From assembly GCA_023105745.1 (NCBI GenBank), contig JALGQZ010000009.1, positions 14,370,564 through 14,434,563 on the forward strand: DNA of 64,000 nt, in the 5' to 3' direction. The DNA comes from Austropuccinia psidii (lineage: Eukaryota; Basidiomycota; Pucciniomycetes; Pucciniales; Sphaerophragmiaceae). Below the pieces are notes generated by a model. The model made no database searches and was not told where the DNA came from. It saw nothing but the letters and a program-made list of their open reading frames with translations. Below are positions 1 through 10,810 of this stretch, in pieces. The position numbers were made by a program, and so were the translations under genes. Within the stretch, counting starts at the first letter, position 1, and each line of letters opens with the position of its first letter.

Positions 1-181
1 TTACATACCAATATTAATACTTATTTTTCTTCACAACTCTTTTCCAGACTTTTGAAAACTTCGGACTAGAGTGTTCTTATTTTGTTTCGGTTTTAAATTC
101 ATAATTCATCATACGTCTTCATTTTTTCTCTTGATTGTTTACTTTGTATGCAGTTACTAACCTCAATTGTTTTGTTTTTAG

Positions 182-1525
182 ATGTCGTGCACTTTATGCA
201 CCAAGCAGGGTATCCCCTGCATTCGTTCCTCAACGACGAACAACGCTTGTGATGCTTGCCAACAAGCACACAAGAAATGTTCGTTCAATGTCCGCCCCTT
301 CCAACCACGAGGCCAGAGGAGTTCCCGCCCAAGACGCCCTCGCGAGGACTCCTTTGTGGTCGACAATGATGAAACCATTTCCGAGCATGAATGGACGCCG
401 GGCCCCCAAACAGGCCAATGGGAACAATTCTGGACAATCAGCCCTGTCCCCTCCCGTATCGATTTCTCCACTCCCCCTCCTAGGCCACCATCCGATGGTC
501 ACTTCACTCCTTGACCGGAGCGAAGTGATTATCCGGCCAATCAAGGATGGCGATGGCGAGAGGACATTTGAGCTTGGGCTGATCGTCACCGATGGGATTC
601 AAACGCCAAAGTAAGTTTTCTTTCTCCTCCTTATCTCATTTCTCTTCACGCCATAATACTGACTTTTTTCCATTACTCATAGAACAAAACCCCCCGAATC
701 CCCCCCAACATGACTCTCCCGTTCCTAGTTTGCCTCGCGAGCAAACCCTCCGGCAACCCACTCCAGGCCCGAGTGGCACCCAATGGTCTGAGGAATTATT
801 CCCCGGTAAGCAGCCAAAATTTCATTTCATTTTCACTTTCACTTTTGAGTCAAGTGAACTGACTCTTACTCCTTTTTTAGAACCCTCCCGAACCGAAGAG
901 CCACCTATTCCTGGCCCAAGTCCATCGTCCCAGCCACCTGAGGACAATACGACTTGTGAGCCAGAACCTGAGGTGGCTCCTACGCAATCCACGGAGGAAC
1001 CTTATGGTAAGTCACCCCTTCTTTCTCTTCGATCCATATCCACTTTTCCTCATTTTTTCTTTGACTGTCTCCAGATCATCCCGCCACTCCTCGCTCAATC
1101 ATCATCATCGACGATACGCCCGTCAGATCCCCCCATCCCCCTTCTTCTTCACCGACTCCACCATCTTCCCCTCCTCTCCTACCCCGGTTCCTTCCCAGGA
1201 TCTCCCTCCCATTGCCCCCGAGAACCCAACAACCTCCTCCCCCCCGGTGCCAAGCTCCTCTCATTCCCACGTTGACGCTCGCCAGGAATTCACCGACCTG
1301 CGACTGACCCTAATGATTCCTCGAGCCATCGTCCACGAATTGATCAACCGAATCTTGTTGGAGCATTGCCGCTTGCTCCACATGATTCCTTTCGTGGATT
1401 CAACTCATCGAAATGAGATGCACCGGGAATTCCGGGAGGAACTAAACTCCCTCCTTGCCCAGGCACTGGAGGCTTATCCAAAGCAGGACATCACCGGGAT
1501 AGTCTCAAAATTCTTAGAAAAATAA
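182..1525 (+). pseudogene. Degenerate Zn2Cys6-like multicopy rust gene, four putative exons
   Basis: The first exon (182-610) opens with C-X2-C-X6-C-X9-C-X2-C-X6-C (CTLC...GIPC...CDAC...HKKC), exactly the spacing of a fungal Zn2Cys6 binuclear cluster, followed by an Arg/Pro-rich stretch. That frame stops at 514. Three clean introns follow: 611-682, 806-880 and 1007-1074, each GTAAG...AG and about 70 nt. The last exon ends at 1525 with a helical segment (IPRAIVHELINRIL through IVSKFLEK). Reading it as one protein needs at least two frame changes, one in exon 1 and one near 1150, so I call a decayed copy; the 110-residue cysteine-rich ORF alone is intact. The layout recalls the antisense gene at 16,962-18,202. 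DNA binding is inferred only from the cysteine spacing. Confidence 0.55.
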
Positions 1526-1935
1526 AAATTTAAAAAAAATGTCATGATTTCCTCTTTTTATTATTTGTAATACTTTCTTTTAAATGAATTATTTGTCTTC
1601 AATTATTGTTATGTTCAATTTCTATTACATTCTTTGCTCATGTGAAATTATATTTTCCTCAATGGTTCACATATCCTTTCGCGTGAGAAAAATTTTTATA
1701 AGTTCCCCACCAAGAGTTTGAGTGAGTATTTGTTTTCGTGAACCTCTTTTTCTCAAAATGCGCCAATAGTTGCCGTTATCCTCTCCTATATTTTCTTCTT
1801 CCATGGTTTAGAGCCATATCCATTCTTAACTGTAAAAAAGCGGGAGCTTCCCGCATGTGAGCAATCCACTCCAGATTTGTGAAACATGGCCTTTCCTATG
1901 GTCACACGCTATTAATCTTACTCATGTATTGAATT
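1526..1935. other. AT-rich spacer, no gene seen
   Basis: Downstream flank of the Zn2Cys6-like pseudogene. A few AT-rich runs could act as a 3' end, but I see no coding or structural signal. Confidence 0.6.
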
Positions 1936-2700
1936 ATTTAAATCGTCTGGAACCTTCACAAGCGTAAGGATTGGCATGTGACTTGTCGGGAGGCTGCACA
2001 GGCATAAGGATTGGCGTGTGAATTATCGGGAGCCTGCACAGGCGTAAGAATTTTTCAGCATTGTTGGCAACCTTCCCAAGCATAAGGATTGGCGTGTGAA
2101 TCGTCGCAAGCCTGTACAAGCATAAGGAATTTTTAGCATTTTTGGGACCCTTCACAAGCATAAGGATTGGCGTGTGAAGTTTTGGGAGCCTGCACAGGCG
2201 TAAGAATTAGCGTGTGAATTCTCGGGATCCTGCACAGGCCAAGAAATTTCAGCATTGTGGGGAACCTTCACAAGCGTAAGGATTGGCGTGTGAATTGCCG
2301 GAAGCCTGTACAGGCGTAAGGAATTTTTAGCATTTTTGGGACCCTTCACAAGCATAAGGATTGGCGTGTGAAGTTTTGGGAGCCTGCACAGGCGTAAGAA
2401 TTAGCGTGTGAATTCTTGGGATCCTGCACAGGCCAAGAAATTTTCAGCATTGTGGGGAACCTTCACAAGTGTAAGGATTGGCGTGTGAATCGCCGGAAGC
2501 CTGTACAGGCGTAAGGAATTTTTAGCATTTTTGGGAACCTTCACAAGTGTCAGGATTGGCGTGTAAATTTTCGGGAGCCTGCACAGGAGTAAGGATTGGC
2601 GTGTGTAGCGTCGGCACCCTGCATAGGCGTAAGGAACTTTTAGCATTTGCGGAACCTGCACAAGCATAAGGATTCGCGTGTGAAGCATCGGCATCCTGGA
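1936..2700. repeat. Minisatellite 1, about 40-bp unit with about 195-bp higher-order period
   Basis: Degenerate tandem units contain GCGTAAGGATTGGCGTGTGA and CCTGCACAGG, interspersed with GGAATTTTTAGCATTTTTGG. A block starting near 2153 recurs almost unchanged near 2348, giving a higher-order period of about 195 bp. Long open frames on the minus strand here are translations of the repeat. The array shares its CAAGCGTAAGGAT core with the minisatellite at 7500-7985, in the same orientation. Confidence 0.85.
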
Positions 2701-2723
2701 CAATAGCAACAAGCCAGGACAGA

Positions 2724-2747
2724 TGTACAATGGCATGCCACCGTACA
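2724..2747. repeat. 24-bp near-palindrome, copy 1
   Basis: The right half reads CATGCCACCGTACA and the left half starts TGTACAATGGCA; two paired positions mismatch. It sits at the end of minisatellite 1, just beyond the 3' end of the TET-like gene. Copies 2 and 3 are at 4589-4612 and 7470-7493. Confidence 0.7.
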
Positions 2748-2857
2748 TAATCCACTTCACCCCTTTTTCATGTGAGACACCCCATCTCCCGCACTCGAAT
2801 CCATCCAATCCTGGTGTATATTGTCCTCTGCCTTACCCAACCCACATGCAAATCTCC

Positions 2858-3850
2858 TCATTCTTTGAATCGGCATGAGATTGTATTACCATCCCTGATT
2901 TGATAGCCCGCTCTCTCGCCAATCTCATAATAGCCATGGTTTTTTTGCCGCATTGTTTTTGCTAACCTGCTTGAGCATTGTGCGGACATACCCACTAGTG
3001 TCGTGCTTTCGTTGTCCTGTGCTGGATCAGTATAATGAACAAATGTACTACTGGCCCACACTACCTGAATGAGCCCATGACATGCGGATAGATCAATCCA
3101 AAAATGCTCATTTGGGAAAATCAATTTTCCCCCTGTACACCGCTTTGATGCATCTCTTTGAATTTGCCCGGTCCGCTTATCAGCTTGAAACCACCATCCC
3201 GAAGCATACAGCGATGCATCCTTATCAAGATGAGGTGCGTTTTTGAATCCATTAATGGTGAAAGTGAGTGCGGAAGCAAACTCGAATGCACCCTGATTTG
3301 CCGGAATATTGCCTTCATAGTTGACTTGATCAAAAGACGGAACCCCCAATGAATTGTAGAAATTTTGAATCTTCTCAAATAAATTATCCCCAGCATATCG
3401 TAAGGATTGACCTAGAATGCAACCCACCAAGCTAAGATTGGGACCTTGGTTCTGCCATTCATCTTTTGCGTTTTCAATTTTCCCGACACTTCCATACATA
3501 CCAAATTGTTCATTCTTGGTGCTGCATTTGCGCCACCCAATCGCGAACATAAATCCCTCCAGTAATGCTCCATTGGTTGCAATCGGGTCGGTGAATCTCT
3601 TTTCGCGAAATAAGAATTGTGATAATTCATCCCATTGATTGACCTCGAATTCACTCATTGTTGTGAATGGTCGGAATTCGACAAGGGCAATGAGTAATCT
3701 GGTTGAAGAGAAAATTGCCACACGGCCAAAGTGAATGCGTTTGATCTGATTGACATCCACAACCCTCCAAATTTCACTTGGGGTGATATTTGCTGATACT
3801 GGCATTGATATTTGTGCTGTTGGGCAAGAGGAGGAAAACAACCTATTCAT
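2858..3850 (-). CDS. TET/JBP-like 2OG-Fe(II) oxygenase domain protein
   Basis: A 330-residue intact reading frame resembling the Tet-like 2OG-Fe(II) oxygenase family expanded in rusts and mushrooms. Visible landmarks are MFAIGWR at about 101-107, the iron-binding H-X-D as H207-L-D209 (APHLDKDA) and a distal histidine at H272 (TFVHYTDP). Characterised family members oxidise 5-methylcytosine or thymine in DNA; the substrate here is unknown. When aligned by eye with the second copy (60,738-61,879, FTRLSMSLQ), the expected 2-oxoglutarate-binding arginine falls on Leu285 (TTLVGMSAQ), so this copy may be inactive. The ATG at 3850 is the longest start, but an upstream exon cannot be excluded. Iyer and colleagues described such genes as associated with KDZ DNA transposons in fungi; no transposase is recognisable beside this one. 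Confidence 0.7.
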   Translation of the reverse strand: MNRLFSSSCPTAQISMPVSANITPSEIWRVVDVNQIKRIHFGRVAIFSSTRLLIALVEFRPFTTMSEFEVNQWDELSQFLFREKRFTDPIATNGALLEGFMFAIGWRKCSTKNEQFGMYGSVGKIENAKDEWQNQGPNLSLVGCILGQSLRYAGDNLFEKIQNFYNSLGVPSFDQVNYEGNIPANQGAFEFASALTFTINGFKNAPHLDKDASLYASGWWFQADKRTGQIQRDASKRCTGGKLIFPNEHFWIDLSACHGLIQVVWASSTFVHYTDPAQDNESTTLVGMSAQCSSRLAKTMRQKNHGYYEIGERAGYQIRDGNTISCRFKE

Positions 3851-4588
3851 TCAGCTTGTTTTGCGCTCATTTGTCTTTTGGGATCTGCTACTATTCCCGA
3901 GTGGTTGAGGGATCACTATGTGTTGAAGCACACAAGATATCAGATACTGCCAAGGAGCTTTCTTTGGCACACATCCTTGAACTTCCCTGTTGGAGCCCAC
4001 ATGACATTGGCACAATCTGAACCGACTAAAGCCAATGTTCTTCCGTGGGGCCCAATGAGGGTGCCACATAAATGTGGAAGCATATATACACTGAGATTAA
4101 GCGAGCAACTCACACTTTCCTTCCTCAGCCCGACGCTTTCTGGCGAGTTCCCTTTTACGCTCTTTTCCTTTTTTCGTGAATGGCATGCTTTCAGCAGAAA
4201 ATGAAATGAAACCGAATGATTACTGATTTATCAATATCACCTAAATTGAATTGCAGTTGATGAATCTTTTTTGATTGCGGCTAAAGAGAAAGATCACACC
4301 TGACCTTGGCAAATTGGCGATCTCAAATACCTGAACCTGAAAATTGCAGTGGATAGTGCATTATTCAATTTGACATATTGATGTTCCCACCATGCAATCA
4401 CTTTCCAATCCAACCATTTGGAATGTGGATCCCTAGCTATCCTAGTCCTCTTGAAAGACACAGGAACATTTGGCCTATTATGCGCTGGCGGGAAGTGATA
4501 AACGCGAATTCCCGCAATGCCCCCGCGTGTGCTACTTGGGGGCACAATGCCTGACTCAGCTTGCATCTTGTCGGAGTCTTTGTAACGA
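3851..4588. other. Intergenic region, no supported gene
   Basis: Separates the TET-like gene from palindrome copy 2. Short open frames on both strands lack recognisable domains. It would hold the promoter of the minus-strand oxygenase gene; no clear TATA box was found. Confidence 0.5.
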
Positions 4589-4612
4589 TGTACGGAGGCA
4601 TGCCACCGTACA
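4589..4612. repeat. 24-bp near-palindrome, copy 2
   Basis: Reads TGTACGGAGGCA then TGCCACCGTACA; only one symmetric pair mismatches, making this the best of the three copies. It lies about 350 bp beyond the 3' end of the unknown gene at 4959-6968; the intervening 4613-4958 holds no supported gene. Confidence 0.75.
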
Positions 4613-4958
4613 ATTACTATTGGTACTCAGACTGTGGCATCCGGGGAGTAGTAGGATAGGAAGTCATGATTATTAAACTCATAAATCACTTTGCAAAATT
4701 AAATTACAATCTATCCAGTACAAAGCTAATCTAAAACGGGTAAATCCTGGTTGTGAGCTTTGCTGACCTGGGTACCATCAAGGTGACCTCATCACTTGAA
4801 CCAAGACCGTGTTTCGCTACCCAGGCATCACCAAAGTCTAATACTAAGCATTGTGCAAATTCAAATCTAAGAGGTACAGTGGGGTTAAAAGACTCTGATG
4901 AGAAGAAGCTTTTATTCAGGAAATTACATATATACTTATTAGTATGTAGCCACACTGG

Positions 4959-6968
4959 CTACACTAGATTTTTACCCTCTGAAAGTTTTGCGGAAATGTC
5001 AATTAGTGATAAAGCCCCTTTAACTGAGCTTTTTCTCCAGTCATCTGAGCATACCATCAAACCACAAACCCCCGCCGCACAGAATGCCGCTAATATACCA
5101 TAGCAAATTTGATTTATTCCGAGATTCTTGTGACACGCCAAAAGATCTTTGATGGCCTTATTTTTTTTTGAGTTCGTGAGTTTGCCTTTGATGCCATTAA
5201 CTTCGACCTTTGTATGTGCACGTACCATGTTGTACGCAATCATAAAATGGATAAATGTATCCATTAGATCCTCCAGGTTCTTGTGCGGCTTTGTGGATAT
5301 CTCATTGTCAGCCCCGCCACCTTCAATGCTGAGTTGGGTTGCACGTTGCTTCGATTTACTCAAGCAGGAGGCAAGGTATTCAACTGCTCCCCGTTCGAGT
5401 CCAAGAGGATCGGTCAAATTTGATGTTGGTGCAACATATGGTTTGGGTGCAACCACATCGTATGAGACTAAACTAATGGATTCAAACATAACATTTGCCC
5501 AAAAATGTTTAACTGGATTGGCGGGGTAAAGAAGGCTCTGAACCATTTTGAAGAAGGAGTGTTCAGATTTTGGGAGATTCGCTGGAGGTTTAGCTGATTC
5601 CTTCATCAATTTGAGATTCCAAATGTTGTGATCAAAAAACGCTTCTGTTTCGGTTGGCTTAAAAAAATCTAACCCTGTATATTGAAGTTTATATCACCAG
5701 TCAACAGCCAATAATCATGTATCATGCACAAAGATAAAACTCACCTGCCATCTCAAGATCCTCCAGCCAGGCCGACATTTTAAGCTCTTGGTTACTGATC
5801 ACCTTAATACCAACAGGCAGGAATGTATGAGCATCTTTTGTTGGTAAATTGTCCCATCAATTTTTTTAAATACTATTGATATTATCAAGCCCCCTTTTCC
5901 ATGATTGTTGAGTAATATTGGAATGATAATTCAAAATGCCTGCAAACTCTTCCATGCGGGATAAAAATATCCCTTGAAAATTAGCAGAGGATGACACTTC
6001 GGGCTCAGGGTCAGGAACTATATCAGTCATATGTCGTCCCATTGTATCATGTTTAATTGTTTCCCTTTCTTGAAAGGCTTGAATATTCCGAGGAGAGGCG
6101 GGAGGGGTTGCATCATGCATGGTTTCATTGGGTATCGGGGGACTTTCAGTATGTGGAGCTTCATCATGGATTGTTTCATTGAGTATTGGGGGGGGGTTCA
6201 GTATGCGGAGGTTGATTATCAATATGGTCCCCTTCAACATTGATAATTTCATGACCTTGATCGCGAGAATCGTTTGCGGCTTCAAAGGTACGGCGTTTTT
6301 TGTTTGTTTTTTTGGTTGCATGTATATTTGGTCTTTTTCCTAATCCTTTGCCTGGAAATCCAATGACGACTGGAGATCCTTCAGGTAGAGATTCTCCCAC
6401 CTCCACACCTGCCCATATATTGTAAGCAGCTATTGATATCAATTTGGTTTTGAATTAGTAATGGACTTACGGTTCAAATCCATTTTGAGCAGGCTCATGG
6501 CTTCAGCAATCTTTTGACGCACATAATCAGGAATTTTACTATCATTTTGGATTTTTTCGAGCCTTGGGATTGTTTGAGCAATGTTGGAGACAAATTGTTC
6601 CTTGGATATAATTTCCACCTCCCCACTGAAAATTACATCATCTTGCCCATCATCTTCTGTTGGTGCACAAGGTTCAACAGTCTTTTCCTTCTCATAACTT
6701 TTAAAATTCGGTTTCTGAGAGCTTGGAGGCTGACCTGAAATAAAGGCTATGACACAATATCAGGTTTTGGGAGATTAGAAATATTCAAGATGGATGCATA
6801 CTCACATTCTGGAAGAACTGGTGGATCTTGATTATCTTCATGTGACTGGCTCTCTACTTCAATGCCTAATTCACGACTACTGGCGATATCAGAGATTTCA
6901 CTTCCACTCTCTGGGGCTGAAGTTGGTTGTTCATTGAATTCAGTTGAATTTCCCAGGGTTTGGGCCAT
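4959..6968 (-). CDS. Multi-exon rust protein of unknown function
   Basis: The start is the ATG at 6968 (MAQTLGNSTEF). Introns can be read at 6805-6735 (GTGAGT...TTTCAG), 6470-6409 (GTAAGT...GGGCAG, 62 nt) and 5744-5675 (GTGAGT...TACAG). The exons join an acidic N-terminus, a helical segment (EQFVSNIAQTIPRLEKIQ), a glycine-rich basic stretch (GFPGKGLGKRPN...KKTNKKRR), a Pro/His/Glu-rich linker with two related NETxHD units, and a C-terminal 210-residue part ending at 4959. That part has one hydrophobic stretch (ICYGILAAFCAAGVCGLMVC) that may cross a membrane. A run of eight G on the + strand near 6184-6195 shifts the frame, and the segment near 5865 also needs a frame change, so this copy may be damaged or contain homopolymer errors. 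No family function is known to me. Its neighbour, the TET-like gene, lies downstream on the same strand. Confidence 0.5.
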
Positions 6969-7133
6969 AGCGGAGGTAGTTTATTAAGAAAATAGATTGT
7001 GACGAGGTGATTGATAACTTTTTTGAAAATTTTTGGATAAAAGATCCAAATTCAAGAAAAAAGGTGCAAGTAAAATAATGGCATTTGCAAAATGCGATTT
7101 GTTGGGAAATTGAAGGAGGCGATGTTTTGCAAA
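6969..7133. other. Upstream flank of the unknown gene
   Basis: AT-rich sequence directly 5' of the ATG at 6968 on the minus strand, presumably promoter. No definite element was identified. Confidence 0.3.
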
Positions 7134-7283
7134 TTATTTCATATCATGCAAATGAAATCACTTCCCTGTGAGACATTGAATAAAGTTGACTAGTGAGAAA
7201 CCTACTAAAGTCAACTTTTGAACTATTCAACGCTCATGAGGTAAGGACTAAGCAAAGTGTTCCATTTGAATGATATGAAATAA
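7134..7283. mobile_element. Foldback, MITE-like element
   Basis: The ends are inverted repeats: TTATTTCATATCATGCAAAT on the left matches, with one mismatch, the reverse complement of the right end (CATTTGAATGATATGAAATAA). A second inner stem pairs AAAGTTGACT with AGTCAACTTT. The 150-bp size and nested symmetry fit a MITE or foldback element. No clear target-site duplication could be read. Confidence 0.55.
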
Positions 7284-7469
7284 AATGGTTTCGTCGGCAA
7301 AACAGGAGACACAATTCTCTTGTCTTAAATAGTCCACTTATTAGGTTTTAATTTGTGAGTCTCATGATTCAAACCCTAACCACAACATTGTGAATATACT
7401 GACCAATTTCCCCTTAGGTCCTGTTGGCAGAGAAGGCCACTCAGCATATTTCGGTGATTGCCTTCATTG

Positions 7470-7493
7470 TGTATGCCAACAAGCCACCGTACA
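7470..7493. repeat. 24-bp near-palindrome, copy 3, left arm decayed
   Basis: The right half GCCACCGTACA is identical to copies 1 and 2; the left half retains TGTA and overall length but not the symmetry. It sits immediately before minisatellite 2. Confidence 0.55.
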
Positions 7494-7499
7494 CTATGG

Positions 7500-7985
7500 A
7501 TGTAGTACGGAAGCGTAAGGATAAGTCATGTTGGGAGAATGTTGAGAGGCACTCCGCAAGCATAAGGATAGGTGGTTTTGGGAGCATGTCGGGAGGGCAC
7601 CACACAAGCGTAAGGATAAGTGGTGTCGGGAGGGCAGTACACAAGTGTAAGGATAAGTGGTGTCGGGAGCATGTTGGGAGTGCACACCGCGAGCGTAAGG
7701 ATGGTAAGCAGTGTCGGGAGGGCACTACACAAGTGTAAGGATAAGCAGTGTCGGGAGCATGTCGGGAGGGCAGTTGAGCGAGCGTAAGGATAAGTGATGT
7801 CGGCAGCATGTCGGGAGTGCACTCCGCAAGCGTAATGATCGTAAGCAGTGTCGGGAGCATATCGGGAGGGCACTTGAGCGAGCGTAAGGATAAGTGATGT
7901 CGGGAGCATGTCGGGAGTGCACCACGTGAGCATAAAGATGGTATGGGCGGGGGTGTGAAAGCGTAAGGAGTGGTGAGGACGGAGA
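7500..7985. repeat. Minisatellite 2 (GTCGGGAG...CAAGCGTAAGGATAAG)
   Basis: Degenerate tandem units of roughly 35-60 bp combine GTCGGGAGCATGTCGGGAG with CACAAGCGTAAGGATAAGTG. The long minus-strand frame across 7441-8199 is a repeat translation rich in Pro/Leu/Thr/Tyr and is not a credible protein. The core is shared with minisatellite 1. Confidence 0.85.
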
Positions 7986-9290
7986 TGGGGGGGCAGTGTT
8001 GGAGTCTCATCTGGAGGGCGGTGCGGGCTCGTAAGCATGCGAAGCATTGTGGCGGATTAGGTGGGGATACGGAAGCCAATGAGGTGAAATTACCCGAACA
8101 TTGTGAATAGTGTTGAAATGGGTTTGGGCTTTGAGTGACATTTGCATGTGACACATGTGACGATTGACGTTGTCTTGACGCTGATGTGACGTGACCCACT
8201 AAATCCAGTGACTATAAAGTGTCACTAACACGACTGAAGCAAGATTTTATACTGACAGCGGTGCGACGTGAAGTCAATCGCCAACAATTGACGCAAGATT
8301 CGCCCTGGTGTTAAATTGAAATGGGTTGAATGAATTTCCCATACTTGAAAATGAAATACAGTTCTTGATGGATCCAGACTGTATTGAAATGAAGGTGGTT
8401 GCCAAGATGGATTGAGTGGAGCTTTAAAACTTGATAAATGAATGAACTGCCTCTTTAATCCATTGAGAATGGTTGAACAGTATTTCCTTGGAGGAATACT
8501 GTGAATGAAATTATCCAATGACCTCTTGATGGCGTGATTGGTCTTTGACGCTGAAACACTTGCTCTTGAGCCTTGATGAGTCCTCTGAATGATTGGGCGC
8601 CTTGATGACGTCATGATATTTTGTAATATTGAAATGACCATGTGATATTGCCACCATTGAATTGCTGTTGAAAAATGATGCATAATGATATATAACATCA
8701 TTTACGGCATATTGGTTCATTGGAAAGAAGATTACGTCCAAAGGTCTTGAGATGGCAAGACAGAGGGGAAAAGATGGATGTGATGGCTTCAGAGCTTTGA
8801 AAGGTGTTTCTGGGTCCCTTGCGGTTTTTGGTCACTTTTGGGCTCTGAGCCAAAAACTGGGCCAAAGGGCGGGAAAGTGTCTTTTGGACACTTTGCATCA
8901 AAGTGCGCAAAAATGCGCAAATGTGTATTATGAGCCCAAATGGCCAAAACACCCATTTGGGCCACTCCCCCTGGTTTTGAGGGAAATGACCAGCAATACC
9001 CAATTGGGCATAAATCGCCGCTATGCCTTCTGTATTGAGGTGAAGGGCCATGAAGGCCCCAAAAGACAAATGGTCCATAAGATGATGACATGGCCATATT
9101 GGCCACTGGTGATGGATATGGCCAATTGGCCATAAAAGGACTGTGGCTTGATATGCCATACACAGATCCAAGGAGGTGAATTGCCATGGTTGTGACAGGA
9201 TTGGAGAAACAACTCTGGCATTGGAGCCTCATAAAGCAGCAGCTCAACATTTAAAAGGACTGAACCACCTTAAAGCCATTATACAAGAAC
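7986..9290. other. Dispersed repeat-like, gene-poor sequence with inverted repeats
   Basis: No supported gene. 8750-9180 is rich in GGCC words and short inverted repeats, for example GCCCAAATGG near 8934 pairing with CCATTTGGGC near 8953. Open frames there on both strands have the monotonous Gly/Pro/Trp composition of such repeats. A similar GC-rich block occurs at 16,430-16,790 inside element C. Confidence 0.5.
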
Positions 9291-10810
9291 AAAACTGACT
9301 GCATGCAGTCTTTTAAGCAATGGGATGAACATTAATGCAAGCTGACTTAACTCTATCACCAAGAACAATCAAGTATCACGTACAATGCTTTAGATAGGCC
9401 TACTAACCTGGCTTGGTAGAAGAACAAATAAAATAAAATACCAAAATGCAACTGGCTGAATAATAAGCTTGGATTTAGATCAGGGAGAGTTTAAACACCA
9501 AAAACTGACATTCAATGTGGTTATGATCACATCCAAAGGCCTCTTGGACGTCAGACAGTGGCTAATACCTCATACAGAGGCGTTTCAATCGTTTCCGACG
9601 CAAACTATTACCTCTAGGACCCAGTAAAACAGTACCGTTCACTAAAACCACCCACCCGATGAAAATGAAGTTACTGTACCTTACAGTAACGTACTGCACA
9701 GCCAAAGCCACTTGTGAAGCAAGTGAAAGACACTTGAAGTGCCAGTACCTCCCCTGGTGTGGCTGATTAATTATTGGTCCTTATCTAACAATCCTACTGC
9801 CCTTGACATACTCAAAACACCTCCCCTGACTAATTAAAAGTCAGTAGTACACCACTTCGTTGAGTAAGGAGGAGGAATCACTGTTCAACAAAAAAAAATA
9901 ACCTAAAGTGACTATAGATGTCACATAAAGCACCAACAGCTTAAAAAAGTAGCAAAACAACATCAACACCTAGTAGAAGTGTAGAAGGACTCTCTAGTAG
10001 TCAAAGGCACCAGAACCAACTTACTTATAAGTGGTAATGAGGGTATAGGAATCCATAGAAACTCACCTGATTAACTTTCCAGCACCCTAAAGGGTGTTGG
10101 AGCATCCCCAAACAATAAGCTAACCTATCCAAAGCTTCTAAAAGGGATTAAGGGACTTATCAACCAAGTGCAAAAAATGCAAAGAGGTTTAGAGCACAAT
10201 AAAAGTGCTTATAAAGGAATTGTTTATATATAAGCAATAATTAAATAGATAAATAAGCAATTATAAGAATTAAAAGAAATGTAAAAAAGGGGATGGGTAG
10301 TAAAACCCATCTAGAGGTCTTTTCCAAAAGAAAACAGTACCCAAAGTGGTATTAAGCCTCACTTGGGATATACTAGCTTAACATAGCCTGAATTAGACCT
10401 CGAGAGGCAGCCAGACCACCTCTTCAGCTAAAATCAGCAGCTCAACTTCATGGAGACCACCAAAATAAGTTCAAACCATACTGGTAACTTAATTAAATCA
10501 ACCGTACATCAATAATAATAACAATAGTAGCTAAATATATAAATTAGCTACTTTTATTACCAAAATTTTTTAATTTGAGTTACTAATTTTTCTTTCAAAA
10601 AAATGCAATAACTAAATCAAAAAAAAAAAACCAATACTAATAACAATAATGATAACCATAATAATAATAATAATAAATTATTATTAACATTTGAATTTAT
10701 GCTACAGGGCAACAAATAAAAAAAGAGTCCTGAAAAAGACTTAAAACTGTTTATTTTTATTTTTCTTGTTAAAACTGGATATTACTGATTTTTTTTCTTT
10801 TGATAAATTT
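9291..10810. repeat. Diverged copy of the spacer seen at about 42.3-45 kb
   Basis: Several blocks match the interior of element A in order: ATGTGGTTATGATCACATC at 9537 (also 43,247), CAACAGCTTA...AGTAGCA near 9888 (43,397), and TTTAGAGCACAAT...AAAGTGCTT near 10,190 (44,060). One unit of the class II structured motif lies at about 10,725-10,750, preceded by GCTACAGGGC at 10,701. A perfect 9-bp hairpin (GTTACTGTA / TACAGTAAC) is at 9670-9690. No coding region. Confidence 0.55.

Noticed and set aside
135..614. Alternative 159-codon frame over the first Zn2Cys6-like exon
   Set aside because: Its start lies in the upstream AT-rich flank and it lacks the cysteine motif; only its last third may be used after a frame change.
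1934..2808. Minus-strand frames over the first minisatellite
   Set aside because: Repeat translations with the same few residues recurring at the repeat period; no start context or domain.
7441..8199. Long minus-strand open frames of 173-252 codons
   Set aside because: They translate a minisatellite into Pro/Leu/Thr/Tyr repeats, and three overlapping frames are open alike; a repeat artefact, not a gene.
8752..9250. Open frames on both strands with many Gly, Pro and Trp
   Set aside because: They mirror GGCC-rich inverted repeats; neither strand shows a domain or codon structure.
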